A stretch of 64,000 nt of DNA from Cephalopachus bancanus (GCA_027257055.1 JAPVLO010000003.1:14821501-14885500), one strand, 5' to 3'; shown: positions 47,697 through 59,245, counted from the first letter of the stretch. The notes: generated from the sequence alone by a model not told the origin. Program-made: numbers and translations.

Positions 47697-48879
47697 GGGG
47701 GGTGGGGGATGGTATCCACATTGGAAAAGAAGAAATCAAACTATCTCTGTGTGCTGACTATGCAATCTTATACCTACAGAATCATAAAGACTCTTCCAAA
47801 AGACTCTGGGACTTGATAAATGAATTCTATAAAGTTTCACGACACAAAATCAACCACAAAAATCAGTAGCACTGCTATACACCAATAATGACAAGCTGAG
47901 AATCAAATCAAGAACTGAATTCATTTACAATAGCAACCAAAATGCTGAAATACCAAAGAATGTATTTAACCAAGGAGGTGAAAGATCTATACAAGGGGAA
48001 CTACAAAACCCTGATGAAAGAAATTGTAGAGGATAGAAATGTAAATACATGCCATGCTCATGGATTGGAAGAATCAACCTTGTTAAAATGATCATATTCC
48101 CCAAAGTAATCTACACATTTGACGCAATCCCTATCAAATGGCCAACATCATTGTTCACAGAATTAGAAAATACAATCCTAAAATTTATATGGAACCAAAA
48201 GAAGAGGCAGAATAGCCAAAGTTATCCTAAACAAATAGAGCAAAGCTTGAGGCACTGCATTTCCTAACTTCAAATTATGCTACAAAGCTGTAGTAATCAA
48301 AAAAGCATGGTACTGGAACAAGAGCAGACTCATGGACCAATGGAAACAAAATACAGAAAGCAGAAATAAACCCAAATACGTACAACCAACTGATCTTTGA
48401 CAAAACAGATAAAATCAAACATTGGGGAAAGGACAGCCTATTCAACAAATGGTGTTGGGACAATTGGATAGCTACTTGCAAAAAAATGAAACTTGATTCT
48501 ATCTCTCTCCATATATGAAACTTAACTCAAGATGGATTAAAAACTTAAATGCCAAGCATAAAACCATAAAACCTAGAGACCTAGGAAACCATAAAACAAG
48601 AAAACCTAGGAAAACCTCTTCTGGACATTGGTCTACACGAATAATTTATGGCTAAAACCCCAGAAGCACATACAACAAAAATAGACAAGTGGGACTTAAT
48701 TAAACTAAAGAGCATCTGCGAAGCAAAAGAAATAATCAACAGAGTAAATAGGCAACCTACAAAATAGGAGAAGATATTTGCAAACTTTACATCTGACAAG
48801 TACTAATATCCAGAATCTACAAAGAACTCAAACAATTCACCAAGAAAAAAACCACCTCATTAAAAAGTGGGCAAACAAG
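47190..48879 (+). mobile_element. Ancient L1 copy B, reverse-transcriptase and C-terminal ORF2
   Basis: Old L1 text resumes at 'gaaaactacagaacaataac'. The frame at 47417-47869 reads '[20 protein letters not shown]' and '[20 protein letters not shown]' and carries CADY in place of the catalytic F/YADD. A 34-nt A-run at about 47667-47693 is followed by a G-rich patch. It breaks at about 48879. Confidence 0.87.
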
Positions 48880-49181
48880 CAACGTGGAAGGATTTACAGT
48901 CTATCGTACTCAGTGATCTATCAAAGAAACAAAGAACAGAGTACCATATTTGTTCTCACTCATAAGCAGACCTTGAACAATTATCATAATACTATAAGAA
49001 AGGGATTGGCAGTAGTGGGAAACTGCAGGGGGTTGGGGAGGTGGGGAGTGGGATTGGCAGTTGAGGGAAACTGCCAGGGGATGGAGGGACACACATCATC
49101 AACAAGGGTACCTGCATAATGAACGTTTGTATACCTAACCCTGAATTGTACCCCACATCTTTAAAATAAAAAGTAAAAATA
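48880..49181 (+). mobile_element. 5'-truncated type 'b' L1 3' end (about 300 bp)
   Basis: The text starts within the last ORF2 codons ('ctcagtgatctatcaaagaa') and includes the whole type 'b' 3'UTR with its duplicated cagt..gggaaactg units and a G-rich run. It ends 'gtaccccacatctttaaaat' and a short A-rich tail that leads straight into an Alu. Confidence 0.9.
49028..49052 (+). other. G-quadruplex-like tract in L1 3'UTR
   Basis: Four runs of G (5, 4, 4 and 3) are separated by short loops on the plus strand. This fits the general G-quadruplex pattern and lies in the L1 3'UTR, where such motifs are known in primate L1s. Confidence 0.7.
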
Positions 49182-49514
49182 GCCGGGCTCGGTGACTCAG
49201 CCTGTAATCCCACTCTTTGGGAGGCTGAGGTGGGTGGATTGCCTGAGCCCGCGGGTTCGAGACCCACCTGGGCAACTTGGCAAGACCTCATCTCTACAAT
49301 AAATAACAATAATAAAAAAATTAGCTGAGCGTGGTAGCGCATGCCTGTAGTTCCAGCTACTCGGAAGGCTGAGACAGAAGGATCGCCGGAGCCCAGCAGG
49401 TCGAGGCTGCGGTGGCCGGGAGCAGCCACTGCACTCCAGTCTGGGCAACAGAGTGAGACTCTAACTAAAAATAAAATAAAATAAAATAAAATAAAATAAA
49501 ATTAAAATAAAAAA
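49182..49514 (+). mobile_element. Long-form lineage-specific Alu directly after an L1 tail
   Basis: A plus-strand Alu has the longer GGGCAACTTGGCAAGACC left-arm spacing and a (TAAAA)n-like tail at 49466-49514. It begins one base after the A-rich tail of the truncated L1, with old L1 sequence resuming after its own tail. Confidence 0.92.
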
Positions 49515-50325
49515 TCGGATGAACAGACATCTCTCAAAAGAAGATATACAAATGACCAACAAACATGAAAAAACATCACTAATCATCAGGGAAATGCAAA
49601 TCAAAACTATGTTGAAATACCACCTTACACCAGTCAGAATGTCGATCACTAAAACTCAAAAAACAACAGATGTTTGTACATTTATGGAGAAAAGGGAACA
49701 CTTATACACTGTTGGTAGGAGTGTAAATTAGTACAACCTCTTTGAAAATAGGTATAAAGATTTCTCAAAGAACTAAAAGTAGATTTACCATTTCACTACT
49801 AGGTATCTACTCAAAGAAACAGAGATTGCTATATTAAAAAGACAACTGCACCTGCATGTTCATTGTGCACAATCGGAAAGATGTGGAATCAACCTAACTG
49901 CTCATCACCTGATCCGTGGATAATGAAAATATTGCATATATACACTATGGATTACTATCCACCTATCAGAAATAATAAAATAATGTCTTTTACAACAACT
50001 TGGATGGAATTGGAGAACATTATCCTAAGTGAACTGACTCAGTAACAGAAAACCAAACACCACATGCTTTCACTTATAAGTAGGAACTAAAGCAAGGACC
50101 TGAAAAGGCATAGAGAATGATATAATGGACACTGGAGACTCAGAAGTGGGAAAGGGTGGAGGGATGAAAAATCTCCTATTAGATACAACGTACACAGGTA
50201 GGGGTGGTGGTTAAAGCCCAGACATCTTCGCTACTATGCAAGGCAACCATGTAACCAAGAACTATTTGTACCCCCTAAAGCTATGGAAATAAAGAAAAAT
50301 CAGTAAATAAAAACAATTTTTTTAA
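49515..50325 (+). mobile_element. Ancient L1 copy B, 3' end
   Basis: Old L1 continues from 'gatgaacagacatctctcaa' to the 3'UTR, with 'ttgtaccccctaaagctatg' and an A-rich end near 50325. This gives the true 3' end of ancient copy B. Confidence 0.87.
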
Positions 50326-52109
50326 AAAAAGAAAGAATATTAAATGATGCACAGCACGTTTAGAATGCCACGATTTTAAAAATAGTCCCGAGATGTTTAA
50401 AGCATATAACTCTTTTTACCATTTTTAATTAAATACCCACCAAGGATATTATATGCCAAAATAAAGACAAAAACAAGCAAACAAAAAAAACCCCTTTGCT
50501 GCCCCATTTTATTATTCAGTCACTCCCAGTCAGAGAAGGCTTGCAGATACACAAGTGAGTAAGGATCTTTTCTATAGCAGATGTAATCTGGACCATCCTG
50601 CCCCAGCAGACCACACACTGGCTGGGTCAGCTGCTTAAGAAATTCTGTATCTATCTCCACAATTATTTTTGAAGTCACTCAAGGTTTGTGTGTTCTGCTT
50701 TGTGAAATGTGTGATTCCCCAAGGTCAGGCTACTATAACTACCAATGGAAAGACCATCCAATAAGAAATGAGATCATCCCTCCATTGTATATGCCAATAA
50801 ATTGTGCCAAATTGGTAAAAATTGCATTCACCATCACCCTCTTCCCTTCATCTATCCCATACTTTCAGAGTGGATGAACTTTTCTGCATAAATATAGAGA
50901 AGGCTTCCTGTGCCTCTGTTGCTTTTTCATGTTCTGTTATTCTTTCTTCCTTACTACTTTGCCAGAGTGACCAATCTGAGAAACTCAGGGGCTGTGCTCC
51001 TTTGAGAAAAACAGAAGCTGAAGAACCCTCACTAATGTAGGTCATATTATTTTCTGTTTTACTTGATTTGCTCTTCTTTAGAGATTGGGGGAGTCAGTTG
51101 AAGTGCGTAAGAGTGAAATCAATTTGAGAATTCAACAAAGATTGTTTTGTTTTTACCTTATTAGCTTTGTATATTAGAGAATCAGAGTTTGAAGCAGAGA
51201 TTTATGACCCTTCTCACAGTGTCTGTACTCCAAGCCACAAAGAAAAATCAACATATAGGTCTATTCTAAAAACACTGAGAAATATAGAAAAATTATATAA
51301 ACACAGGTGACCACTCCTGCACTGTACTGTATTTTTCCATTCTTGTACTAAGACAGAGGTTTAATTTTATCCAGTGATTCAGAAGATATCTGGGAAAGAC
51401 AGAATAAACTAAAGCAAAGGGAATTTTTAAAAAGAGAAGAACATTCTCATCTTTTCAGCTTGGCAAGATGCCAGACAATCTGTGCCAGTAGACCAGAATC
51501 CACCACCTGTTGAGCTTTTACTTGTAACATCATGTTTCCCATATCCTGTAGGACAAAATCTATCCTCAATGCTGGCCATGCAGATGTTGGTATTTAAAAC
51601 ATTTTATCTTCTTCAAAGAAAATGAACAATAGTGGTAGCTCTAGTTTCCAGTACCTTTTGATGTCCTCTTTTGTGCTTTAGATTACTCTTGAAAATGTAA
51701 AATCTCAATTTTCCTTTAAATTTCCTCTTAGACCTTGGTTTCCTGACACCACAAAATTCAATTATGTGTGGGCTTTCCTTCACAGAAAAGGCAAACAAGT
51801 AAATTTCATGGCTTTGTATTTCTCACAATCTCTTCAACTTCTTCTGATCTTTTGTGCATACTTCTCCATCACATCTGGAGTATAGGGGCGATGGGTTTCT
51901 CAGCTATCTGCACGTTCCAAGCCTATGTCCCCAGGAGGCCAATAGAAGGCAGCATGATTCCTTCCACGTGTTCACATGCTTTAAAGAGTGACATCACAAA
52001 TGAATCAAAACATGCCAAAGGAAAGAAAGCCCTTCCCAAGACCTAGAAAAGAGTTGAGGTAAGCCATCCACTCATATGGACCACACTTTTGTCTTCCAGT
52101 CCTAGAATA
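50326..52109. other. Unique intergenic sequence
   Basis: No repeat family or gene is recognised here. Short open frames (for example 50686-50877 and 51768-52046) show no domain. Confidence 0.5.
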
Positions 52110-52424
52110 AAGGTTTTCAACCTGGCCGGGCTCAGTGGGTCAGTCTGTAATCCCAGCACTTTGGGAGGTGGAGGCGAGTGGATTGCCTGAGCCAGTGGGT
52201 TCAAGACCAGCCTGGGCAACTTGGCAAGACCTCGTCTCTACAATAAATAAAAAATTAGCTGGGTGTGGAAGCGCGTGCCTGTAGTTCTGGCTACTTGGAA
52301 GACTGAGGCGGAAGGATCGCTGGAGCCCAGCAGGTCAACACTGGGGTGACCGTAAGCGTGCCACTGCATTCCAGCTTGGGCGACAGAGTGAGATTCCAAC
52401 TAAAAAAAAAAAAGTCTTCAACCT
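52110..52424 (+). mobile_element. Oldest-looking member of the lineage-specific Alu series
   Basis: The Alu (52124-52410) is flanked by aaggttttcaacct and aaagtcttcaacct (two mismatches). It keeps cagcactttggg, the long left-arm spacing and a right arm reading GTGACCGTAAGCGTGCC. It thus lies between standard Alu and the young GGCCGGGAGCGGCC form. Confidence 0.92.
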
Positions 52425-53890
52425 TGGTTCTATCTTAGATTCACATAGAGTGCTCTTAACACACATCTATTCTAGACCAATTCATAAGACTCTCTGGAGA
52501 GTTTTGTTTTGTTGCATTTAAAAAATTTCCAGGTTATTCTAATATACAGTCTTACAGTCATAGTTGAGTGTCCTAGTATAACAGACGAAAGTTGTCCCCT
52601 AAGAAATCTATTTTCTCCTGAGCCAAATATAAAACTCTTCCTTCTTGAAATGGAAGGAGATGGGCAACTTGGATACCCCCACATCTAATTCTCTATCAGA
52701 GGAAAGGGAGTGTATCCTACAAATATATTATCTAATACCGGAATGTTTGAGAATGTGTATTCACAAACACACATCCTCCATTTATGCATTATGTTTATAT
52801 AAGTAAAATACAAAAAAGAACTAGGAAGTGTTTTAGTCATTGAAATTGAGGAAAAAATATTTCATTTTATCTATGGTAGTCAAATGATTTTTATTCATTT
52901 CAATTTAATTGAAAATAAAGTTTAACAGTTTAAATAAATTAATACAGTAAATGTGTTGACTTCTTGATGAAAGGGAAATGGGCAAATAATTTTATAAACT
53001 TCATTGTGAAATACTGTTAAGGAATAAATAAAACTATAATTCAGATATTATTTATTACCTAATTTTATAGTTTTCATGATTTTTACTTTTATCAAAAATT
53101 TGCTGAATAATCGTTCTTATTTGTTGAATGTGACACTAAAGAAATTGCATGAGCACAAGTCTCATGGGGTTCTAAATGTAAGAATTCTGTTTTGAGACTT
53201 TCAGATGAAGCATATAACCTTTAGGGCTTTCTTCTTAACATAAACTAGTTTCTCCTTCCTAAAGAAGTATATTTATCAAAAGCATTTGAGATTTCTTTTA
53301 GAAACTCTCTTTTAGAACAATATGCAAAGGAAACTCACTAGAAGTAATTCACACACTTTGATAATGTCTATATGTTCAGGAGTTTCTGCATCTCTGCACT
53401 CTTTTAATTATTCCTCTACTGATCTTATCACAGGTTGCTTTCTTTCTAAATGTAAACAGAAAATAAGTAAATAAGTTTAAATAAGTAGACAGGTAATAGT
53501 CTAGGTATCAACTCTTTCTCTCCTTTTAAAGTATCTTCTAATCTGACAGCTTAAATCCAGATACTTTATTGTCCAGACCACATAGAATGAACCCTGGGGT
53601 CATCTGGATGATTTTGCTAATTGCATCATAATAATTAGAAGGATAATCAATATTTCCTCTCAGGCTTAAGAATTATTTTCCACAAATTATAAGCTAACAG
53701 GGAATTATGCATCTGATATTAATTTTTGAATGGATGTATCAGTAAAACCAAATGTAATATGTTTGAAAGTCATTAGATATGACAAGTCATAGGCAAAACA
53801 AAGATAAGAATAAAATTCACTGTTATGTCACATACATAATTAAGTAAATAGATAAATTAACACATAAATATAAAAGATATAAAAGATACT
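52425..53890. other. Unique AT-rich intergenic sequence
   Basis: No gene or repeat could be supported. The DNA is strongly AT-rich from about 52800. Confidence 0.5.
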
Positions 53891-53899
53891 ATGCCTCTG

Positions 53900-54532
53900 A
53901 TGCAAATTTAAGGAGACAGATCAATGAAAGAATATATACATTTTTGAAACAGATGCCAGAATAGTTAAGAATTTAGCACATGATAAAGATAGTATTTTGT
54001 ACCATTGGAAAAAAATTGCTTAATAAATGTGCTGAATGATTGGTTAATTATGAAAAACTATGTTATATTTCTGATGGATTTGAGAGATAAATATAAAGAA
54101 ATGAGATAATAAATAAACCTTAAGAATATATAGATAAATACAAGATTGCAGGTTAGGGAAGAATGTTTTAAGTATACACACAAAAGAAGAAACCACAAAG
54201 AACATTAATTTATTTGACCACATAGCAATTAATACTTTAACTCATTATAAAATATCATAAACAAAATAAAATGGCAAAACACAACTTGAAAAATGGCAGA
54301 AAAAATTTTTATTATCCTTATACATACAGCATTCTTTTAAATCCACATTAGTAAGACAATTGAAAATATGGATAAAAGACAATGGAAAAGCAAATTACAA
54401 AAGAATAAGTTCAGATGGACATTAAGCATATGAAAAACTATTCAACTATATTTATAATTATGAAGATATGCATTATTATGAAAATAAGAAACTTTTTTTT
54501 GTATTTCATGTTGGCAAAAATAAATATATTCA
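53900..54532 (+). mobile_element. Ancient HAL1/L1M-like remnant, left part
   Basis: Decayed LINE text in plus orientation ('agacaatggaaaagcaaatt', 'tggacattaagcatatgaaa', 'catgttggcaaaaataaa') matches the 3' ORF2 order of old L1/HAL1. It is interrupted by about 300 bp of other sequence. Confidence 0.55.
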
Positions 54533-54830
54533 GTCCCAGCTCCGGCTAAAGCCTAGGCTGACAGACAAAAAACATATGTGCTTCCATTCTTCCTGTCTTC
54601 ACGGAAGTTAAACATCACTAATTTATCTTAGTATTCTTTGCCGCTGTACTCAGATGAGATCTTGCAGTACTTGAAAAGAAAACCAAGTCAACGCTACTAA
54701 TTACTCAGTAATGGTTCCAGATGAATTCTAATTGCCATTCCTGAGGTAAAGGTTTAAGAAAGTGGAGCCATTCTACATGGTTCACCCTCGGCAGCCTGAT
54801 TCTATACTATGTTCTTTTTAAAAAGCCGTA
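54533..54830. other. Unassigned segment inside the ancient LINE
   Basis: Between two parts of a decayed LINE lies about 300 bp of less AT-rich sequence that does not read as LINE. I recognise no family, poly-A end or target-site duplication. Confidence 0.4.
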
Positions 54831-55010
54831 GTAATGATGATACCCTTTAGCTAAAAATTTTTACTCAGGAAATAACCAGAGATGAGCACACACATTTATA
54901 TATGAGACTAGAATTTACAACACTAATTACAAAGGGAAATGTTGGAAATACTGGAAATAATTTTAACATATAAAAAGAGAATCAGAGATAAAGTATATTA
55001 CGTGTACACA
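54831..55010 (+). mobile_element. Ancient HAL1/L1M-like remnant, right part
   Basis: The LINE order resumes ('ataccctttagctaaaaatt', 'ggaaataaccagagatgagc'). Confidence 0.5.
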
Positions 55011-55015
55011 AAAAT

Positions 55016-57209
55016 ATGCATAGTTTTTTTCATAAAGATGTGTGGTACAATTCAGGGTTAGTTATACAAATGTTGATCATGCAGGTACCCTTGCTGATGA
55101 GGTATGCCCTTCCATCCCCTAGTAGTTTCCCTCAACTGTCAATCACCCCCTCCTCCCCTGACAGTTTCCCACTAGGGATTCCCAGTTTGCCGATCCCTTT
55201 CTTACAGTATTATAATAATTGTTCAAGGTCCACTTATGAATGAAAACATATGGTATTCTGTTCTTTGTTTCTGTGATAGATCACTGAGTATGATCAACTC
55301 TAAATCCATCCAAGTTGCTGCGAAGTCCAAATGTTTGTCCTTCTTTATGGCTGCATAATATTCCATTATGTATATATACCACATCTTTTTTATCCAGTCC
55401 AGCTTCAATGGGCAACATGGTTGGTTCCATGTTTTTACTATTGTGAATAGAGCTGCAACAAACATATGTGTGCAGGTACCTTTTTCGAAGAATGATTTGA
55501 GTTTCTCCAGGTATATACCCAATATGGGAATTGCTGGTTCATATGGAAGGTCAATTTCTAGTTCTTCCAGAAATCATCACACTGTCTTCCAAAGAGGTTG
55601 CACTAATTTGCATTCCCACCAGCAATGTAGAAAAGTTTCTTTTTCTCCATGCCTTCACCAGCATTTGCTGTTGTTTGTTTTATTAATGATAGCCATTCTT
55701 ACTGGGTTTAGGTAGTATCTCAATGTGGTTTTGATTTGCATTTCTCTGATGATGAGTGAGGTTGAGCACTTTTTCATGTGTCTGTTGGCTGCCCATATAT
55801 CTTCTTTTGAAAAATGTCTATTCATGTCTTTTGCCCACTTTTTAATGGGACTGCTTGTTTTTTTTCCTTTCGGCATGTTTGAGTTCCTTGTAGATCCTAG
55901 ATGTTAGGCCTTTGTCAGATATACAATTGGCAAATATTTTTTCCCATTCTGTGGGCTGCCTTCCTGCTCTCTTGATGGTTTCTTTTGCTTTGCAGAAGCT
56001 CATTAGTTTGATGAGGTCCCACTTGTCTATCTTATTTCTTATTTCTTATTTCTTAAGGTATTTGCTTTCAGGGTTCTTAATAGGAATTGGTTGCCAGTTC
56101 CAATTTCCATTGGGGTGTCTCATGAGTTTTTCTAAGATTCTTTTTTTTTTTTAAATTATAAAGATGTGGGGTACAATGCAGGGTTAGGTATACAAACATT
56201 GATTATGCAGGTATTCTTGTTGATGATGTATGTCCCTCCGTCCTCTAGCAGTTTCCCTCAATTGCCAATCCCACCCCCTCCTCCCCTGACAGTTTCCCAT
56301 TACTGCCAAATGCTTTCTTATAGTATTATAATTGTTCAAGATCTGCTTATGAGTGAGAACACATGGTAGTCTGTTCTTTGTTTCTGTGATAGATCAGTGA
56401 GTATGATCGACTCCAAATCCATCCAAGTTGCTGCAAAGTCCATATATTTGTCTTTCTTTATGACTGCATAATATTCCATTGTGTATACATACCACGTTTT
56501 CTTTATCCAGTCCAGCTTCAATGGGCAACATGGTTGGTTCCATGTTTTTGCTATTGTGAATGGAGCTGCAACAAACAAACATGTACAGGTATCTTTTTTG
56601 TAGAATGTTTTGAGTTCCTCTGGGTATATTACCAATAGGGGAATTGCTGGGTCATGTGAAAGGTCAATTTCTAGTTCTTTCAGAAATTGCCACACTGTCT
56701 TCCAAAGAGGTTGCACTAGTTTGCATTCCCACCAGCAGTGTAGAAGCGTTCCTTTTTCTCCACATCCTCGCCAGCATCTGTTATTGTTTGTTTTATTATT
56801 GATGACCATTCTTACTGGGGTTAGGTGGTATCTCAATGTGGTTTTGATTTGCATTTCTCTGATGATGAATGAGGCTGAGCACTTTTTCATGTGTCTGTTG
56901 GCTGCCTGTATATCTTCTTTTGAAAAGTGTCTATTCATGTCTTTTGCCCACTTTTTAATGGAACCGTTTGTTTTTTTCCTTTCAGCGCATTTGAATTCCT
57001 TGTAGATCCTAGATGTTAGTCCTTTGTCAGATATACAGTTGGGAAATATTTTTTCCCATTCTGTGGGCTGTCTCCCTGCTCTCTTCATGGTTTCCATTTT
57101 CTAAGATTCTTATAGTGTGAGGTTTTACGTTTAGGTCTTTGATCTATTTAGAGTTAATTTTTGCGTATGGTGATATGTAGGGGTCCTGTTTCGATCTTCA
57201 TGCATAGTT
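55016..57209 (-). mobile_element. 5'-truncated type 'b' L1 with another L1 inside it
   Basis: The minus-strand L1 3' end occupies 55026-56140 and 57097-57199. Flanks atgcatagtt at 55016-55025 and 57200-57209 are identical. Peptides at 55522-55223 and 55876-55655 are the ORF2 C-terminus. About 130 bp of ORF2 around the nested insertion site appears in the expected order on either side once the nested L1 is removed. Confidence 0.9.
56127..57111 (-). mobile_element. 5'-truncated type 'b' L1 nested in another L1
   Basis: A minus-strand L1 3' end (56143-57096) begins with a T-run (A-tail). Flanks ttttctaagattct at 56127-56142 (approximately) and 57097-57110 are the host L1's own sequence, duplicated. 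A 253-residue open frame at 57097-56336 covers the ORF2 C-terminal region, including '[20 protein letters not shown]'. It is the longest intact L1 reading frame of this region but only a tail of ORF2. Confidence 0.93.
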
Positions 57210-57381
57210 ATTATATTCATGTTTTCAAAACTATTTAATGTTACATGATGCTTAATGTATCCTGTTAAATTAATATGCACTCATGTAATATGAAGTTATT
57301 ATATTCATGTTTTCAAAACTGTTTAATGTTACAAATTGCTTAATATACCCTGCTAAATTAATACACACTCATGTAATATGA
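57206..57381. repeat. 88-bp tandem duplication
   Basis: Two units (57206-57293 and 57294-57381) share about 90% identity, each starting agttattatattcatg and ending actcatgtaatatga. The first unit partly overlaps the target-site duplication of the adjacent L1. Confidence 0.93.
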
Positions 57382-57699
57382 ATCTTTAAAAATATGCATA
57401 TAGAAAATATGATAACAGGAGACATAAACATGTGATAACATGTATTTTGGGGCAGAGCAATTGCAATTGATTATCATTTTATTTATTGTTTTAAGCTGCA
57501 GAAACCAAAGCTATAGATTATAAATTTGTATCTGTATTCAGATAGATACTATAAAATATACATCAGTGGTATCTTAAAGTTAAATAGTTTAATATTAAAC
57601 CTCCTGAAATATCTATGTATGACATAAAAGGCTTTTCAAATTCTGTCTTTATGTAAACAATGGCTTTCAAATATCTATTGTGTACAAACTACCCTTTAA
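57382..57699. other. Unique AT-rich sequence
   Basis: No feature could be supported here. Confidence 0.45.
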
Positions 57700-58060
57700 T
57701 AACTTAAAGCAGTAATGTCTTATTATTTTTCATGATCCTGTGGCTTGACTGAGATCAGTTAAGTGGTTCTCACTTGTGAGTTCTCATGTGATTGCAATTA
57801 AAAGAGGCTAAGTCTGGAGTTATGTAAAGGCTTAAATGAGTAGGATGTTCAGATGTCCAGGATTCTTTAAGAGAATAACCTGGACTCTTTATATGGTGAC
57901 TCACAGCTCCAAGAGGCAGAAAGCAGACACTGCAAGATCTATTAAGAGTTATGACTGAAACTGGTATGCCATCATTTCTGACACATTCTAATAGCCAGAC
58001 AGACAAAAGGCCAATCTAGTTTCAAAGAGGTGGAGAAATAGACTCCACCACTTGATAGGG
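57700..58060. repeat. Possible old interspersed repeat, family not assigned
   Basis: Phrases such as 'taacttaaagcagtaatgtc', 'ggcttgactgagatcagtta' and 'tcacagctccaagaggcaga' resemble a common mammalian medium-copy repeat. I cannot assign the class. Confidence 0.35.
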
Positions 58061-58704
58061 AATAGCAAGTTCTACTTTGGAAAATACACTCTGTTATTCA
58101 ATATTAGAAATGTCTGCCACTTTTAGAAATCTCCTCCTTGCTATTTGACTTGCCAGCCCATATCCAACCTCTCTATTTTTTCAAAGAGCTTTAATGTGCT
58201 CAGTGGGTGTTAAGCTGATGTAAAGTCTAATTCATAGGAACTTTTTTCTTATTTCACTACTTGATAAGGAATCAATTTGCAGTAGCTTAATTTATGCTCT
58301 ACAGGATATGATTTTATATAAAATTTACAATGCTTGCAAACTTGAATAGTTTAAAATGAAGGAACATACTCCACTAGCTTCTGTTCATTCTAGTATTTTG
58401 TGCCTTGTTTTCCTCTAGCCAGATGTTTCTTATACTTAATTTGCCTAATAATATACAGGCTAGGAAACTATTCTGCATGAAAATGATGCACCAAAGATAT
58501 CCACATTTATTTTCCATATCCTAGGCTCTTCCTAGATCTCCCTTGCAGTTTTCAACATCCTTAATTTGTATTGAACCCAGACGGAATCTATATTTGCCAG
58601 GAAAGAAAGAAAAAATGTGACAATATTTTATATCCTTCCATGTTATAAGGAAAAGGTATGAATATATTATACATGCTTAAATATTATTCACACAAAGCAT
58701 TTGG
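58061..58704. other. Unique intergenic sequence
   Basis: No repeat or coding sequence is recognised here. Confidence 0.45.
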
Positions 58705-59245
58705 TAAAATGGCCCCTAATGATCTCTGCCTTTTGATATTCATGCCCTTGTGAATTCCTTCTCCTTTAACATGGACTGGCCTTAATGACTCGCTTCCAAC
58801 AAATAAAATACAGTAAAAGTGTTGAAATGCCACTTTCAAGATTAGGTTACAAAAATATTTTCCATTTTTCTCTGAGGAAAGCCAGTTACCATGTTGTGAG
58901 ATGTCCTATGAAGACAACCAGCAAGGAACTGATGTCTCTGACCAGCATTCATTAAGGACCTGTAGCATGTCAACAACTGTTAATAAGCTTGGAAGTGGAA
59001 ATTCTGAAACATGTCCACAACCATGTTAGTGAACTTGAAAGTAGATTCTCTTCTTGTCAAGCCTTGAGATGACTACAGCCCTGGCCAAAGCTATGATTTC
59101 AGCCTTGTAAAATACCCTGAGCTAGAAAACTCAGCTATGTGACATCTGAAATTCTGAACCACAGAAAATGTCAGAAATTAAATGTTTGTTGTATTAAGAC
59201 ACTAAGTTTGGGGGTAATTTGTCATGGCAGAACCAATGTAGTTAT
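58705..59245 (+). mobile_element. MLT1-like LTR (ERVL-MaLR class)
   Basis: The segment reads 'tggcccctaatgatctctgc', 'tggactggccttaatgactc', 'aagattaggttac', 'gaaagccagttaccatgttg', 'gatgactacagccctggcc' and ends 'acactaagtttgggggtaat'. This is the landmark order of a MaLR-type solitary LTR. No internal retroviral coding sequence is present. Confidence 0.75.
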
